Below are positions 47,604-57,589 of a stretch of DNA of 64,000 bases, in pieces; the stretch's first letter is position 1, and each line of letters starts with the position of its first letter. Origin of the DNA: Microbacterium faecale (GTDB lineage Bacteria > Actinomycetota > Actinomycetes > Actinomycetales > Microbacteriaceae); assembly GCF_014640975.1 (NCBI RefSeq), contig NZ_BMHO01000001.1, positions 1,932,166 to 1,996,165 of the forward strand, written 5' to 3'. The position numbers and the translations under genes are program-made. The notes beneath the pieces are model-generated. The model did no database searches and was not told the DNA's origin. It worked only from the letters and a program-made list of their open reading frames with translations.

Positions 47604-48545
47604 ATGTCACAGGCATCGGGCGGGATCACGCTCCAGCGGCTCCACTACTTCATCGAGGTCGTTGCGGAAGGGTCGATCAGTGCGGCCGCCGACCTCCTCT
47701 ATGTCTCCCAGCCGACCATGTCCGCGGCGATGAAGGACCTGGAGGCTCGGGTCGGCCGCACCCTTCTCGTGCGCTCGGCTCGCGGGGTGACGCTGACCGC
47801 CGATGGCACGGAGTTCCTTGGCTATGCCCGGCAGATCGTCGAACAGGTCGACCTCCTCGAGCAGCGCTACCTCGGCCGGCCGCCGTCGCGGCGCCTGCTC
47901 GGAGTGTCGGCGCAGCACTACTCATTCGTGGTTGAGGCATTCGTCCGCATGGTGAGGAGCAATGCGGCGGCCGAGTACGAGTTCTCGCTGCGAGAGACCC
48001 GCACGTGGGAGATCATCGAAGACGTCCGACTGTTTCGCAGCGAACTCGGCGTCCTCTACCGCAACGATTTCAACCGGAACGTGATCGACAAGCTGCTCCG
48101 GGACTCCGGGCTCGCGTTCACTCCGCTCTTTCTCGCCGCACCGCACATCTTCGTATCGCGCACGAATCCGCTTGCCGCTCGAGACCGCGTCACCCTCGAT
48201 GACCTCGCGGACCTGCCGCGGCTCACGTTCGACCAGGGGGCGAACAACTCGTTTCACTTCGCTGAGGAGGTCCTCTCGACGTTGTCGAGCAAGCAGGAGA
48301 TCCGTGTCTCGGACCGTGCGACCATTTTCAATCTCATGATCGGGCTGGACGGATACACCATCTCGACGGGCGTCATCAGCGACGACCTCGATCCGGAGAT
48401 CGTCGCAATCCCGCTCGACGTCGACGAATCGATCGAGATCGGCTGGATCGGCCATTCCGCGGTGCCGCTCACGGAGCAGGCGCAACGCTACCTCGCGGAG
48501 CTGCGCAAGGTCGTGGCCGACTTCGGGATCGCGGTGCTCGACTAG
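47604..48545 (+). CDS. LysR-family transcriptional regulator, likely of mesXD
   Basis: A 313-residue regulator. The N-terminal winged helix (about residues 10-70) has LHYFIEVVAEGSISAAADLL, SQPTMSAAMKDLEARVG and TLLVRSARGVTLT, followed by a linker helix and a periplasmic-binding-like effector domain. Divergent placement suggests it controls mesX-mesD in response to methionine supply or a precursor; this is inference. TAGCCT (47592-47597) lies 6 nt before the ATG with no Shine-Dalgarno, predicting a leaderless mRNA. An upstream T-N11-A dyad could allow autoregulation. Confidence 0.88.
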   Translation: MSQASGGITLQRLHYFIEVVAEGSISAAADLLYVSQPTMSAAMKDLEARVGRTLLVRSARGVTLTADGTEFLGYARQIVEQVDLLEQRYLGRPPSRRLLGVSAQHYSFVVEAFVRMVRSNAAAEYEFSLRETRTWEIIEDVRLFRSELGVLYRNDFNRNVIDKLLRDSGLAFTPLFLAAPHIFVSRTNPLAARDRVTLDDLADLPRLTFDQGANNSFHFAEEVLSTLSSKQEIRVSDRATIFNLMIGLDGYTISTGVISDDLDPEIVAIPLDVDESIEIGWIGHSAVPLTEQAQRYLAELRKVVADFGIAVLD

Positions 48546-48649
48546 GGTGCGATGTCGATGTCGACGTCGGTCGTCGGCCTGCTCATGGGTGCGCCGAGAG
48601 ATGACGGTTCGGAGGAGCGCACCTGCCCAGGGCGTTCGGGGTTGTCCGC

Positions 48650-48655
48650 TACGAT
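48650..48655 (+). promoter_or_regulatory. -10 hexamer TACGAT for the erm leader transcript
   Basis: TACGAT ends 7 nt before the ATG of the erm leader ORF, so that ORF would be at the extreme 5' end of the mRNA. Confidence 0.5.
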
Positions 48656-48662
48656 GAATGCC

Positions 48663-48728
48663 ATGGGTAGTTTGATCTGCATGAGCGCGATGACGCGCGC
48701 GCTGGTTTTCCGCGACCGCAGCGCCTGA
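48663..48728 (+). CDS. Candidate 21-residue erm leader peptide
   Basis: A short ORF reading MGSLICMSAMTRALVF and then RDRSA before TGA, starting 7 nt after a -10 hexamer and ending 133 nt before erm. Residues 17-19 (Arg-Asp-Arg) fit the +X+ pattern known to arrest macrolide-bound ribosomes in erm leaders. The stop lies at the foot of the first of three hairpins leading to the erm start. Translation is inferred, not shown. Confidence 0.55.
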   Translation: MGSLICMSAMTRALVFRDRSA

Positions 48729-48857
48729 CGGCGCGCTCGCACCCCACGCTTCGCGCGTCGTCCATCCGAGAGACCCTGTGCCTCGGAACGGCGATCCGAC
48801 GTCTGACTGTCCTCTTCGTCCTTTCTGAGGCGCTCCGCATCTTGCATCTTGGAGCGC
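48727..48857 (+). promoter_or_regulatory. Attenuator-like hairpins before erm, last one including the Shine-Dalgarno
   Basis: Three stems are seen: 48727-48736 with 48753-48762 (one G-U), starting at the leader stop; GCCTCGGAA (48780-48788) with TTCTGAGGC (48823-48831, one G-U); and GCGCTCC (48830-48836) with GGAGCGC (48851-48857), which hides the GGAG Shine-Dalgarno. The second and third share 2 nt. The 14-nt loop of the third is GCATCTT twice. The layout fits translational attenuation. Confidence 0.55.
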
Positions 48858-48861
48858 GCTC

Positions 48862-49623
48862 ATGCCGCGATCAGTTTTCGGCGGCCGACACGAACTCGGC
48901 CAGAACTTTCTTGTCCACGCACCGACCATTACACGCATCACCCGGCTCGTCGCACGTACGGAAGGCGCGATCCTGGAGATCGGCGCGGGCGACGGAGCGC
49001 TCACGCGATCGCTCGCCGCGCTCGATCGCAGGATCACGGCGATCGACATCGATGAGCACCGCGTGCGGCGGCTCCGCAGTGACCTGCCTCGTGTCGAGGT
49101 TCAGCACGCCGACGCGCTGCGTTACCCGCTGCGGCATCCGGTGTTGGTCGGCAACGTGCCGTTTCATCTCACGACGCCGATCCTTCGCCGTATCCTCGCG
49201 ACGAACGGCTGGGATCACGCCTTTCTGCTGACCCAGTGGGAGGTGGCTCGCAAGCGCGCCGGGGTCGGCGGACGCACGATGATGACGGCGCAGACCGCGC
49301 CGTGGTTTTCGTTCACCCTGCACGACCGTGTTCCGTCGTGGGCGTTCGCGCCGCGACCGAGTGTGGACGGCGGCGTCCTTCACATCCGTCGGCGAGACCG
49401 AAGCCTCATTCCGATGAAAGACCGCTCGCCGTACTCACGATTCGTGAGATCGGCGTTCACGGGGCGCGGCGGTTCCTTCGATCGCATCCTTCAGAACGCG
49501 ATGGGCGTCGACCGAGCGTGTGCGAGGCGCGTGCTCGCTGACGCGGGCGTCGCCGCGCGCGGGTTGCCGCGGGACCTGACGGCCGAACAGTGGGCGGCAC
49601 TCTGGCGCGGCCTGAAACGGTGA
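48862..49623 (+). CDS. erm: Erm-family 23S rRNA (adenine-N6)-methyltransferase
   Basis: A 253-residue KsgA/Erm-fold enzyme expected to methylate A2058 of 23S rRNA, the change that confers macrolide-lincosamide-streptogramin B resistance. The Erm-typical N-terminus GGRHELGQNFLV is followed by the SAM motif EIGAGDGALTRSL (near residue 39), the acidic DIDEHRVRRL, the catalytic-type GNVPFHLTTPILRRIL (near 93) and a C-terminal helical domain. FGGRHELGQNFL argues for Erm rather than KsgA, as does the leader peptide and the accessory location. Whether it confers resistance in this host cannot be read from sequence. Confidence 0.88.
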   Translation: MPRSVFGGRHELGQNFLVHAPTITRITRLVARTEGAILEIGAGDGALTRSLAALDRRITAIDIDEHRVRRLRSDLPRVEVQHADALRYPLRHPVLVGNVPFHLTTPILRRILATNGWDHAFLLTQWEVARKRAGVGGRTMMTAQTAPWFSFTLHDRVPSWAFAPRPSVDGGVLHIRRRDRSLIPMKDRSPYSRFVRSAFTGRGGSFDRILQNAMGVDRACARRVLADAGVAARGLPRDLTAEQWAALWRGLKR

Positions 49624-49741
49624 CCTGCTCGTGCGCCGGCGGCGCCCGACCAGTGGTGGGGTCGGCGCTGCTGCGGCGCGGAGCCAGGAGCGTCGACGCC
49701 ACAACGTCGACGAGTCAGGCACCGCGTCCGCACGGCCGGCT

Positions 49742-49760
49742 CTTCGCGACAGTCGCGAAG
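49742..49760. terminator. Small perfect hairpin between erm and the HNH gene
   Basis: CTTCGCGA-CAG-TCGCGAAG, an 8-bp stem with a 3-nt loop and no U-tract, in the 220-nt gap between convergent genes. Possible terminator; the rest of the gap shows no gene. Confidence 0.4.
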
Positions 49761-49843
49761 TAGCGACGTCCTGCCTGCACCTACATCACGGTCACGCGCC
49801 GAAATCGGTCATGGGCTCATTCTGAGAGAGCTGATCCTCGCGT

Positions 49844-51559
49844 CTACGTCGCCCTTCGCGTTGCCCAGGGCGGGTCATCTTCGTCGTCAGAGCCGGCCGT
49901 TTGCCGGAAGAACACGCGACTCACTGGTTCGTCTTCGTATGTGCGTCCGGTCGGACTCGTCCATTCCATGACGCCATGTGCACGTTGGGTCACAGACCAC
50001 CCGGACTGGTGTTTCATCACGTGATGGCTCTCGCAGAGGTGTGCGAGGTTGGTGAGCGTCGTTGACCCGCCTCGGGCATAGTCGCGCGTGTGGTCGACGT
50101 CGCTACGGCGTGCGGGCGTGGTGCATCCGGGGAACCGGCAGGTGACGTCGCGCCCGATCAGCGCCCGTCTTTGTCCTGAGGATGGTCGGTAATGATCGAC
50201 GTGTTCAATGACGCCCGTCTCAGGTCGGTAGAAGAGTCGTTCCCAGCCCGCGGCGCGCCCGGCGATGCCCCGGGCTGTGTTCGGCGAGATGAGCCCGCCC
50301 TCGTCGATCCAGCTGATGCCGTCGCTTGGGTCGATGATCTGCTCGACCGGGACGGTGACCTGCACGGTTGCGCTCACCTCGGCGAGCGCGGACCCGGATC
50401 CGCTTGCGTGCAGCTCGTGGGCTGTGGGGGAGGACGTCAGGATCAGATCGGTGAGGATGTCGACTCGGAGTTGGTCCGTCGTCCGGAGATCGGTGGCCGT
50501 CACCGCGGAGTCGGCGTTGAGAAGCGAGGGGCCGGATGCGGCGTCTGCTGACTGCGCGCGCCCTGACGTCTGAGCGACGGCTTCGCGCGCATCGTCGCCG
50601 TCGGCGCGACCACTTCTCGCCCCGCCTGCCTCGTCACGGTCCGGGTCGGCATTTTCGCCGTTGGCGTGATCAGCCGTGGCTCGCGCCGCGTCGGTATGCG
50701 CGCGGATGGAACGTTCGTTGTCGGCGCGGTCGACCTTGGCCCCGCCTGCGTCGGCATAGTCCCGGGCGCCGCTGTTGCTGTCGGCGCGAACGCTTCTGGT
50801 TCTGACGTCGTCGCCACGGTCCCGGGCGGCACTTTCGCTTGCGGCGCTCACCTCGCCGATGCCGCGCGCGCCTTGGGCCTCGCGTCGAGCCCTGCGTCTG
50901 TCAGTCTTCACGACCTTCGCCAGCTGCGTCGCGCGGTCGTAGATCGCGCGCGCTTCGAAGGTCGGCATGTAGAAGAGCAGGTCACTCATGCCGTCGTCGC
51001 GTTCGGTCAGCGTCACGAACCGCTTGGCTCGTTCGCGCTCATGGCGTTCGTGCAGCGAAACGGCGTCGAGCTGCGCGACCTGCTGCTTCACGATCCGCTT
51101 CAGGTCGCCGGGAGTGCTCGTCTCCGCGAACGGAACCGCCGCGTCATCGAGCGAGGCGCGTGCGTCGTGGTCGAGCACCCCGCCCGCGTCGGCCACGGCG
51201 CGGGCATGTCGTGCGCTGATCCGCCCGTCGCAGAGGGCTTCGCGCATGCGTGGATAGTCGGAGACGAAACCCTCGGCCTCTTCCATGACGTGCTTCGCCG
51301 CGGCGGGGTGGGTGTGCGTCGCCGCGGCGATCTCGGAGGCCATCGCCCTGCGTGCATCCTCGATACCGTTCGGGGCGGGCGATCGCTCGCCTTCCGCATG
51401 CGCGATCTCTGCCAGCTCCGCCAGCACGAGAGCCTTCTTTCCTTCCGCGCGGGCGATCTCGCGATCGCACTCCACGACTTCGTCGACGAGGACCCGCGCG
51501 CGCTCACGCTGCCGGGGATCCAATCCCTCGAGCTTTCGCGTGATGCGTTCGGCGTCCAT
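49844..51559 (-). CDS. DUF222 and HNH-endonuclease-motif protein
   Basis: A 571-residue actinobacterial protein. The N-terminal DUF222 region (about residues 1-230) has the segment GRISARHARAVADAGGVLD. A repetitive, charged insert (about 235-350, rich in Arg-Ala-Asp units such as SVRADS, DYADAGG, RADNERS) is probably disordered. The C-terminal HNH module (about 470-530) shows CRFPGCTTPARRSDVDHT and LAHLCESHHVMKH with the Cys/His/Asn set. Such genes are multicopy and variable in actinobacteria; mobile-element or defence roles are suggested but unproven. TAGCGT on the minus strand (51566-51571) lies 6 nt from the ATG. Confidence 0.88.
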   Translation of the reverse strand: MDAERITRKLEGLDPRQRERARVLVDEVVECDREIARAEGKKALVLAELAEIAHAEGERSPAPNGIEDARRAMASEIAAATHTHPAAAKHVMEEAEGFVSDYPRMREALCDGRISARHARAVADAGGVLDHDARASLDDAAVPFAETSTPGDLKRIVKQQVAQLDAVSLHERHERERAKRFVTLTERDDGMSDLLFYMPTFEARAIYDRATQLAKVVKTDRRRARREAQGARGIGEVSAASESAARDRGDDVRTRSVRADSNSGARDYADAGGAKVDRADNERSIRAHTDAARATADHANGENADPDRDEAGGARSGRADGDDAREAVAQTSGRAQSADAASGPSLLNADSAVTATDLRTTDQLRVDILTDLILTSSPTAHELHASGSGSALAEVSATVQVTVPVEQIIDPSDGISWIDEGGLISPNTARGIAGRAAGWERLFYRPETGVIEHVDHYRPSSGQRRALIGRDVTCRFPGCTTPARRSDVDHTRDYARGGSTTLTNLAHLCESHHVMKHQSGWSVTQRAHGVMEWTSPTGRTYEDEPVSRVFFRQTAGSDDEDDPPWATRRAT

Positions 51560-51864
51560 ATGTCAACGCTACGAGGGACCACTGACATTCGAAGAAAGAT
51601 TCGAGCCGGGATTCACTTTGAGGTCAGGGAACGCGCTGGCATGCCACCTTATATCGTCGCGCCCCGGCGAATGCAGCGCATCAGCGAGGAGAACACCGCC
51701 GTGATCGAGGAGTCGATCATCGCTTTCGCTCGCCGCGGTCGTGCCGCTGTCCTGGCCCGTTGCGTGTCCGTCGTACCGATCGCGCCCGCCCGCACCTTCA
51801 TCCGCCTCGTGTACGCTCGCCGGACCGTCAGCGCGAGAGCGGGCACGGCGGATAGGATGCACGT
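51560..51864. other. Gene-free region between divergent HNH gene and small membrane protein gene
   Basis: About 305 bases with promoters at each edge (-10 hexamers 51566-51571 on minus, 51853-51858 on plus). Open frames crossing it show no domain, Shine-Dalgarno or leaderless start. I see no repeats or inverted repeats of note. Confidence 0.5.
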
Positions 51865-52044
51865 ATGAAGAAGCTCCTGTGGTTCCTGCTCGGCATCGTG
51901 GGCGGGTTCGTGGCCGCGCACTTCATGACCAAGGATCCTCGCGGCAACGAGCTGCTCGCGTCGATCGACTCGCGCATCAACGGGTTCACGGATGCGCTTG
52001 CCGACGCGTACCGGGCCGAAGTCGCCCGCGAGACCAACGACTGA
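51865..52044 (+). CDS. Small conserved membrane protein upstream of alaS
   Basis: A 59-residue protein with one N-terminal membrane helix (about residues 4-20, LLWFLLGIVGGFVAAHF), the motif MTKDPRGNELLASIDSRI and a short charged tail. Function is unknown; it probably sits in the inner membrane with the C-terminus on one face. TAGGAT (51853-51858) lies 6 nt before the ATG, predicting a leaderless mRNA that may continue into alaS, 35 nt downstream. The reading is supported by membrane topology, promoter spacing and position rather than by a named family. Confidence 0.75.
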   Translation: MKKLLWFLLGIVGGFVAAHFMTKDPRGNELLASIDSRINGFTDALADAYRAEVARETND

Positions 52045-52079
52045 CCGCCACAGGCTCTGACAAGGACGCATTCCCTGAT

Positions 52080-54740
52080 ATGAAGACCGCGGAGATCGCT
52101 ACCCGGTACCTCGATCACTTCCGCTCGAAGGATCACACAATCGTTCCCTCGGCGTCGCTCGTCAGTGACGACCCGTCGCTGATGTTCACGGTCGCGGGCA
52201 TGGTGCCGTTCATTCCCTACCTGACCGGCGTCGTTCCGGCCCCGTACTCGAGGGCCGCTGACCTGCAGAAGTGCATCCGGACGAACGACATCGAAGAGGT
52301 CGGCAAGACCGCCCGCCACGGCACGTTCTTCCAGATGATGGGGAATTGGTCCTTCGGCGACTACTTCAAGGAAGGCGCGATCACGTACGCGTGGGAGCTC
52401 CTCACCTCCAGCGAGGCCGACGGAGGCCTCGGCTTCGATGAGAAGGACCTCTGGGTCACCGTCTACGAGACCGACGATGAGGCGGCCGACATCTGGCGCC
52501 GCGTCATCGGTCTGCCCGCCGAGCGCATCCAGCGAATGGGGCGCGAGGACAACTACTGGCACACCGGCCAGCCCGGTCCCGGCGGCCCCGACTCCGAGAT
52601 CTTCTTCGACCGCGGACCGGCCCACGGTCCGGGCGGCGGCCCCGCAGTCGATGACACCCGGTTCATGGAGCTGTGGAACCTCGTGTTCATGCAGGAGATG
52701 CTCGCCGACGTGAGGAGTCAGACCGACTTCCGCGTCGTCGGCGACCTGCCGCAGAAGAACATCGACACGGGCATGGGGCTCGAGCGCGTCGCCTTCCTCA
52801 AGCAGGGCGTGCAGAACATGTACGAGATCGACCAGGTGCGCCCCGTGCTCGATCGCGCGAGTGAGCTGAGCGGTCGTCGCTACGGCGCCGACGCCGGCGA
52901 CGACGTGCGCTTCCGGATCATCGCCGACCACGTACGCAGCTCCATGATGCTGCTGAGCGACGGCGTGACCCCGGCGAACGAGGGACGCGGCTACGTGCTG
53001 CGGCGCCTCATGCGCCGTGCCGTGCGCTCCATGCGCCTTCTCGGCGTCGAAGAGGCCACCTTCCCCGAGCTGTTCACCGTCTCGCGGGACGCGATGAAGG
53101 AGAACTACCCGGAGCTCGAGACCGACTGGGAGCGCATCTCCACCTACGCGTACGCCGAGGAGGATTCCTTCCTGCGCAAGCTGAGCGCCGGCACGACGAT
53201 CCTCGACACCGCGCTCGAGAAGGCCAAGGACACGGGAAGCTCCTCGCTCGGCGGCGACCAGGCGTTCCTGCTCCACGACACCTACGGCTTCCCGATCGAC
53301 CTCACACTCGAGATCGCGGGCGAGGCCGGACTCGGGGTCGATCGCGACGCCTTCGACGACCTCATGCGCCGTCAGCGCGAGCGGGCGAAGGAAGATGCGC
53401 GCTCCCGCAAGAGCTCGATCGCCGACGTCAGCGTCTACCGGGAGTTCCGCGCGCTCGGCGAGACCGCGTTCCTCGGCTACGACGAGCTGACGGCCGCGAG
53501 CCGCGTCGTCGGGATCCTCGTCGACGGAGCGCCGGTCGACCGCGCGGTCGCCGGACAGGTCGCCGAGGTGATCCTCCCCGAGACGACGCTCTACGCGGAG
53601 TCGGGCGGCCAGGTCGCCGACAAGGGCACGATCATCGGCAGCGGATTCGAGCTCGACGTGATCGACGTGCAGCGGCCCGTGGCCGGACTCATCAGTCACA
53701 CCGTCACCGTGCACACGGGCGAGGTCGGCATCGGCGATGCCGCGACGACCGTGGTCGACGAGGCGAACCGGCGTCGCGCTCAGGCCGCGCACTCGGCGAC
53801 GCACCTCGTGCACGCCGCGCTCCGCGACACGCTCGGTTCCGGCGCACGGCAGGCCGGATCCCTGAACCGGGCCGGATACCTGCGCTTCGACTTCTCGTGG
53901 GGGCAGGCACTGTCCGACGCGACCAAGTCGGAGATCGAGGAGATCACGAACCGCGCGATCGGCGACAACCTCGGGGTCGCCACGCGCACGATGTCCCTCG
54001 ACGAAGCGAAGGCTGCGGGAGCGATGGCCCTGTTCGGCGAGAAGTACGGCGACACCGTTCGCGTCGTGGACATCGGCGGGCCCTGGTCGCGTGAGCTGTG
54101 CGGCGGAACCCACGTGGCGACCTCCGCCGAGATCGGCCTCGTGTCGCTCACCGGTGAATCGTCGGTGGGCGCGGCGAACCGCCGCGTCGAGGCGCTCGTC
54201 GGCGCCGACGCGTTCCGTGAGCTCGCCTCCGAGCGTCGGATCGTCCAGGAGCTCACCAGCGCCCTCAAGACACCGAAGGACAAGCTCGCCGGCCGCGTCG
54301 CCGAGCTGTCGGCGAACCTCAAGCGCGCCGAGAAGCGGATCCAGGCCTTCGAGGCCCAGAAACTGCAGCAGCGCGTGCCGGAGCTGGTCGCCGCCGCGGC
54401 GCCGGCCGGTCGCATCACGCTCGTCGCCGAGGCGCTCGGTGACGTCGGGTCCGCGGACGACGTGCGCACGCTGGTCACGCAGGCGCGCGAGCGCCTCGCG
54501 GGCGAGGCAGCGGTCGTCGCCCTCATCGGCGTCGCGAACGACCGCCCGGTCGTCGTGATCGGCACCACCGAGCGCGCGCGCGAGAGCGGTGCGCAGGCGG
54601 GCGCCCTCGTCAAGCTCGCCACCGGCGCGCTCGGCGGCGGGGGAGGCGGCAAGCCGGACCTCGCGCAGGGCGGTGGACAGGACTCGTCCGCGATTCCCGC
54701 CGCGCTCAGCGCGCTTCAGGACGCGGTCGCGGCGCTTTAG
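52080..54740 (+). CDS. alaS: Alanine--tRNA ligase
   Basis: An 886-residue class II synthetase. The catalytic N-terminus has RYLDHFRSKDHTIVPSASL, DDPSLMFTVAGMVPF and FFQMMGNWSFGDYFK. The editing domain carries the zinc-binding HSATHLVHAALRD (near 577) and CGGTHVATSAEIG (near 679), and the C-Ala domain has GGGGGGKPDLAQGGG (near 861). The ATG at 52080 gives the conserved MKTAEI N-terminus; AAGGA lies somewhat far upstream. It leads a long co-directional run: ruvX starts 3 nt after its stop. Confidence 0.96.
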   Translation: MKTAEIATRYLDHFRSKDHTIVPSASLVSDDPSLMFTVAGMVPFIPYLTGVVPAPYSRAADLQKCIRTNDIEEVGKTARHGTFFQMMGNWSFGDYFKEGAITYAWELLTSSEADGGLGFDEKDLWVTVYETDDEAADIWRRVIGLPAERIQRMGREDNYWHTGQPGPGGPDSEIFFDRGPAHGPGGGPAVDDTRFMELWNLVFMQEMLADVRSQTDFRVVGDLPQKNIDTGMGLERVAFLKQGVQNMYEIDQVRPVLDRASELSGRRYGADAGDDVRFRIIADHVRSSMMLLSDGVTPANEGRGYVLRRLMRRAVRSMRLLGVEEATFPELFTVSRDAMKENYPELETDWERISTYAYAEEDSFLRKLSAGTTILDTALEKAKDTGSSSLGGDQAFLLHDTYGFPIDLTLEIAGEAGLGVDRDAFDDLMRRQRERAKEDARSRKSSIADVSVYREFRALGETAFLGYDELTAASRVVGILVDGAPVDRAVAGQVAEVILPETTLYAESGGQVADKGTIIGSGFELDVIDVQRPVAGLISHTVTVHTGEVGIGDAATTVVDEANRRRAQAAHSATHLVHAALRDTLGSGARQAGSLNRAGYLRFDFSWGQALSDATKSEIEEITNRAIGDNLGVATRTMSLDEAKAAGAMALFGEKYGDTVRVVDIGGPWSRELCGGTHVATSAEIGLVSLTGESSVGAANRRVEALVGADAFRELASERRIVQELTSALKTPKDKLAGRVAELSANLKRAEKRIQAFEAQKLQQRVPELVAAAAPAGRITLVAEALGDVGSADDVRTLVTQARERLAGEAAVVALIGVANDRPVVVIGTTERARESGAQAGALVKLATGALGGGGGGKPDLAQGGGQDSSAIPAALSALQDAVAAL

Positions 54741-54743
54741 GCG

Positions 54744-55208
54744 ATGGGGGAGTTCCGACGCGGAGTGCGTCTCGCGATCGATGTCGGGCGCGCTCGTATC
54801 GGTGTCGCGCGGTGCGACCCGGACGGCATGCTCGCCGTGCCGGTCGAGACCGTGGCGCGCGCGAGCGGATCCGTGGCCCGCATCGGTGACCTCGTCGCCG
54901 AGTACGAGCCGATCGAGCTCGTGGTCGGCCTTCCGCTCAACATGCGTGGCGAGGACACGCCGTCGACTGACGACGCGCGTCGATTCGCGACGGAGCTGGC
55001 TGCAGCGCTTCCCGAGACGCCGATACGCCTGGTGGATGAGCGCCTCAGCACGGTGAGCGCGCACACCGCGCTCAGACAGTCGGGTCGCTCTCAGAAGAAG
55101 TCTCGCGGTATCGTCGATCAGATTGCGGCGGTGGTGTTCCTCCAACACGCCGTCGACACTGAGAAGACCACTGGCCGTGCGCCCGGCACGGTTCTGGACG
55201 AGGAGTAA
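54744..55208 (+). CDS. ruvX: RuvX/YqgF-type Holliday junction resolvase-like nuclease
   Basis: A 154-residue RNase H-fold protein. Signatures are LAIDVGRARIGVARCD (catalytic Asp near residue 13), LVVGLPLNMRGEDTPST (near 59) and LVDERLSTVSAHTAL (near 98), plus a late Asp in GIVDQIAAVVFLQ. Family members act on 16S rRNA 5'-end maturation in E. coli and as resolvases in vitro; which applies here is not clear. It sits 3 nt after alaS and 10 nt before mltG, an order conserved widely. Confidence 0.93.
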   Translation: MGEFRRGVRLAIDVGRARIGVARCDPDGMLAVPVETVARASGSVARIGDLVAEYEPIELVVGLPLNMRGEDTPSTDDARRFATELAAALPETPIRLVDERLSTVSAHTALRQSGRSQKKSRGIVDQIAAVVFLQHAVDTEKTTGRAPGTVLDEE

Positions 55209-55218
55209 TAGGTCCGTC

Positions 55219-56774
<1,556 letters not shown>

Positions 56775-56778
<4 letters not shown>

Positions 56779-57584
56779 CCACCCACCGCCTCGAGGTCTG
56801 GGGCGATCCGATCGGTCACAGTCGCTCTCCGGTGCTGCACGCCGCGGCCTACCGAACGCTCGGCCTCGACTGGCTCTTCACGCGCCGCGAGGTGCCCCTC
56901 GGTCGCTTCGACCGCGCCCTGGCCGACGCCAGTGTGCGCGGCCTCGCCGTGACGTATCCGCTCAAGCAGCGCGCGCACGATGCGGCACCATGGCGGGATC
57001 AGCGCGCGGCGGTGACCGGAGCGGCGAACACGCTGCTCCCGACTGAGGAGGGACTGCGCGCCTACAACACCGACGTCGGCGGCATCGTCCGCGCGCTCGA
57101 CGAGCTCGATCTCGCGGCGTCGCGGACCGTCCGGATCGTTGGCGCGGGAGCGACGACCATCTCGGCCGTGGCCGCCCTCGCGGAACTCGGAGTCGCCCAG
57201 GTCGAGGTCGCCGCACGCCGTCCCGAGCAAGCCGCCGCCGCGGCGGACGTGGGCACCGGACTGGGCCTGTCCGCACGCGGCGTCTCCTTCGACGCCGTCG
57301 CCCGTCCTGTCGACCTGACGATCGCGACGCTGCCCGGCGGCGCCGAGCTCGCGCCGGACGTCACCGACCGGCTCGCCGCGAACGGAGGGGTGCTCTTCGA
57401 CGTTGCATACAGCCCGTGGCCGAGCGCCCTCGCTTCCGCATGGCCGGCGCCCGCCCACCGCGGCCTGGGCATGCTCCTGCACCAGGCCGTCCTCCAAGTG
57501 CGGATCTTCCTCACCGGGAACGTGGACGAACCGCTGCCCGATGAGCCCCGCGTCGTGAGTGCGATGCGAGACGCTCTAGGCTAG
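56775..57584 (+). CDS. aroE: Shikimate dehydrogenase (AroE-type)
   Basis: A 269-residue NADP-dependent reductase for 3-dehydroshikimate. The substrate site is [15 protein letters not shown] (near residue 10) and [13 protein letters not shown] with the catalytic Lys (near 63), then GAANTLLP and YNTDVGG with the catalytic Asp. The nucleotide motif is [14 protein letters not shown] (near 117). HSRSPVLH departs slightly from the usual HSLSPxIH. GTG 56775 overlaps the mltG stop. It opens a four-gene shikimate run with aroC, aroK and aroB. Confidence 0.9.
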
Positions 57585-57589
57585 GAGCC

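Noticed and set aside
48862..49623. KsgA (16S rRNA dimethyltransferase) for the gene called erm
   Set aside because: The GRHELGQNFL N-terminus, a drug-leader-like upstream region and an accessory setting fit Erm; KsgA usually shows a different N-terminus and sits in a housekeeping context.
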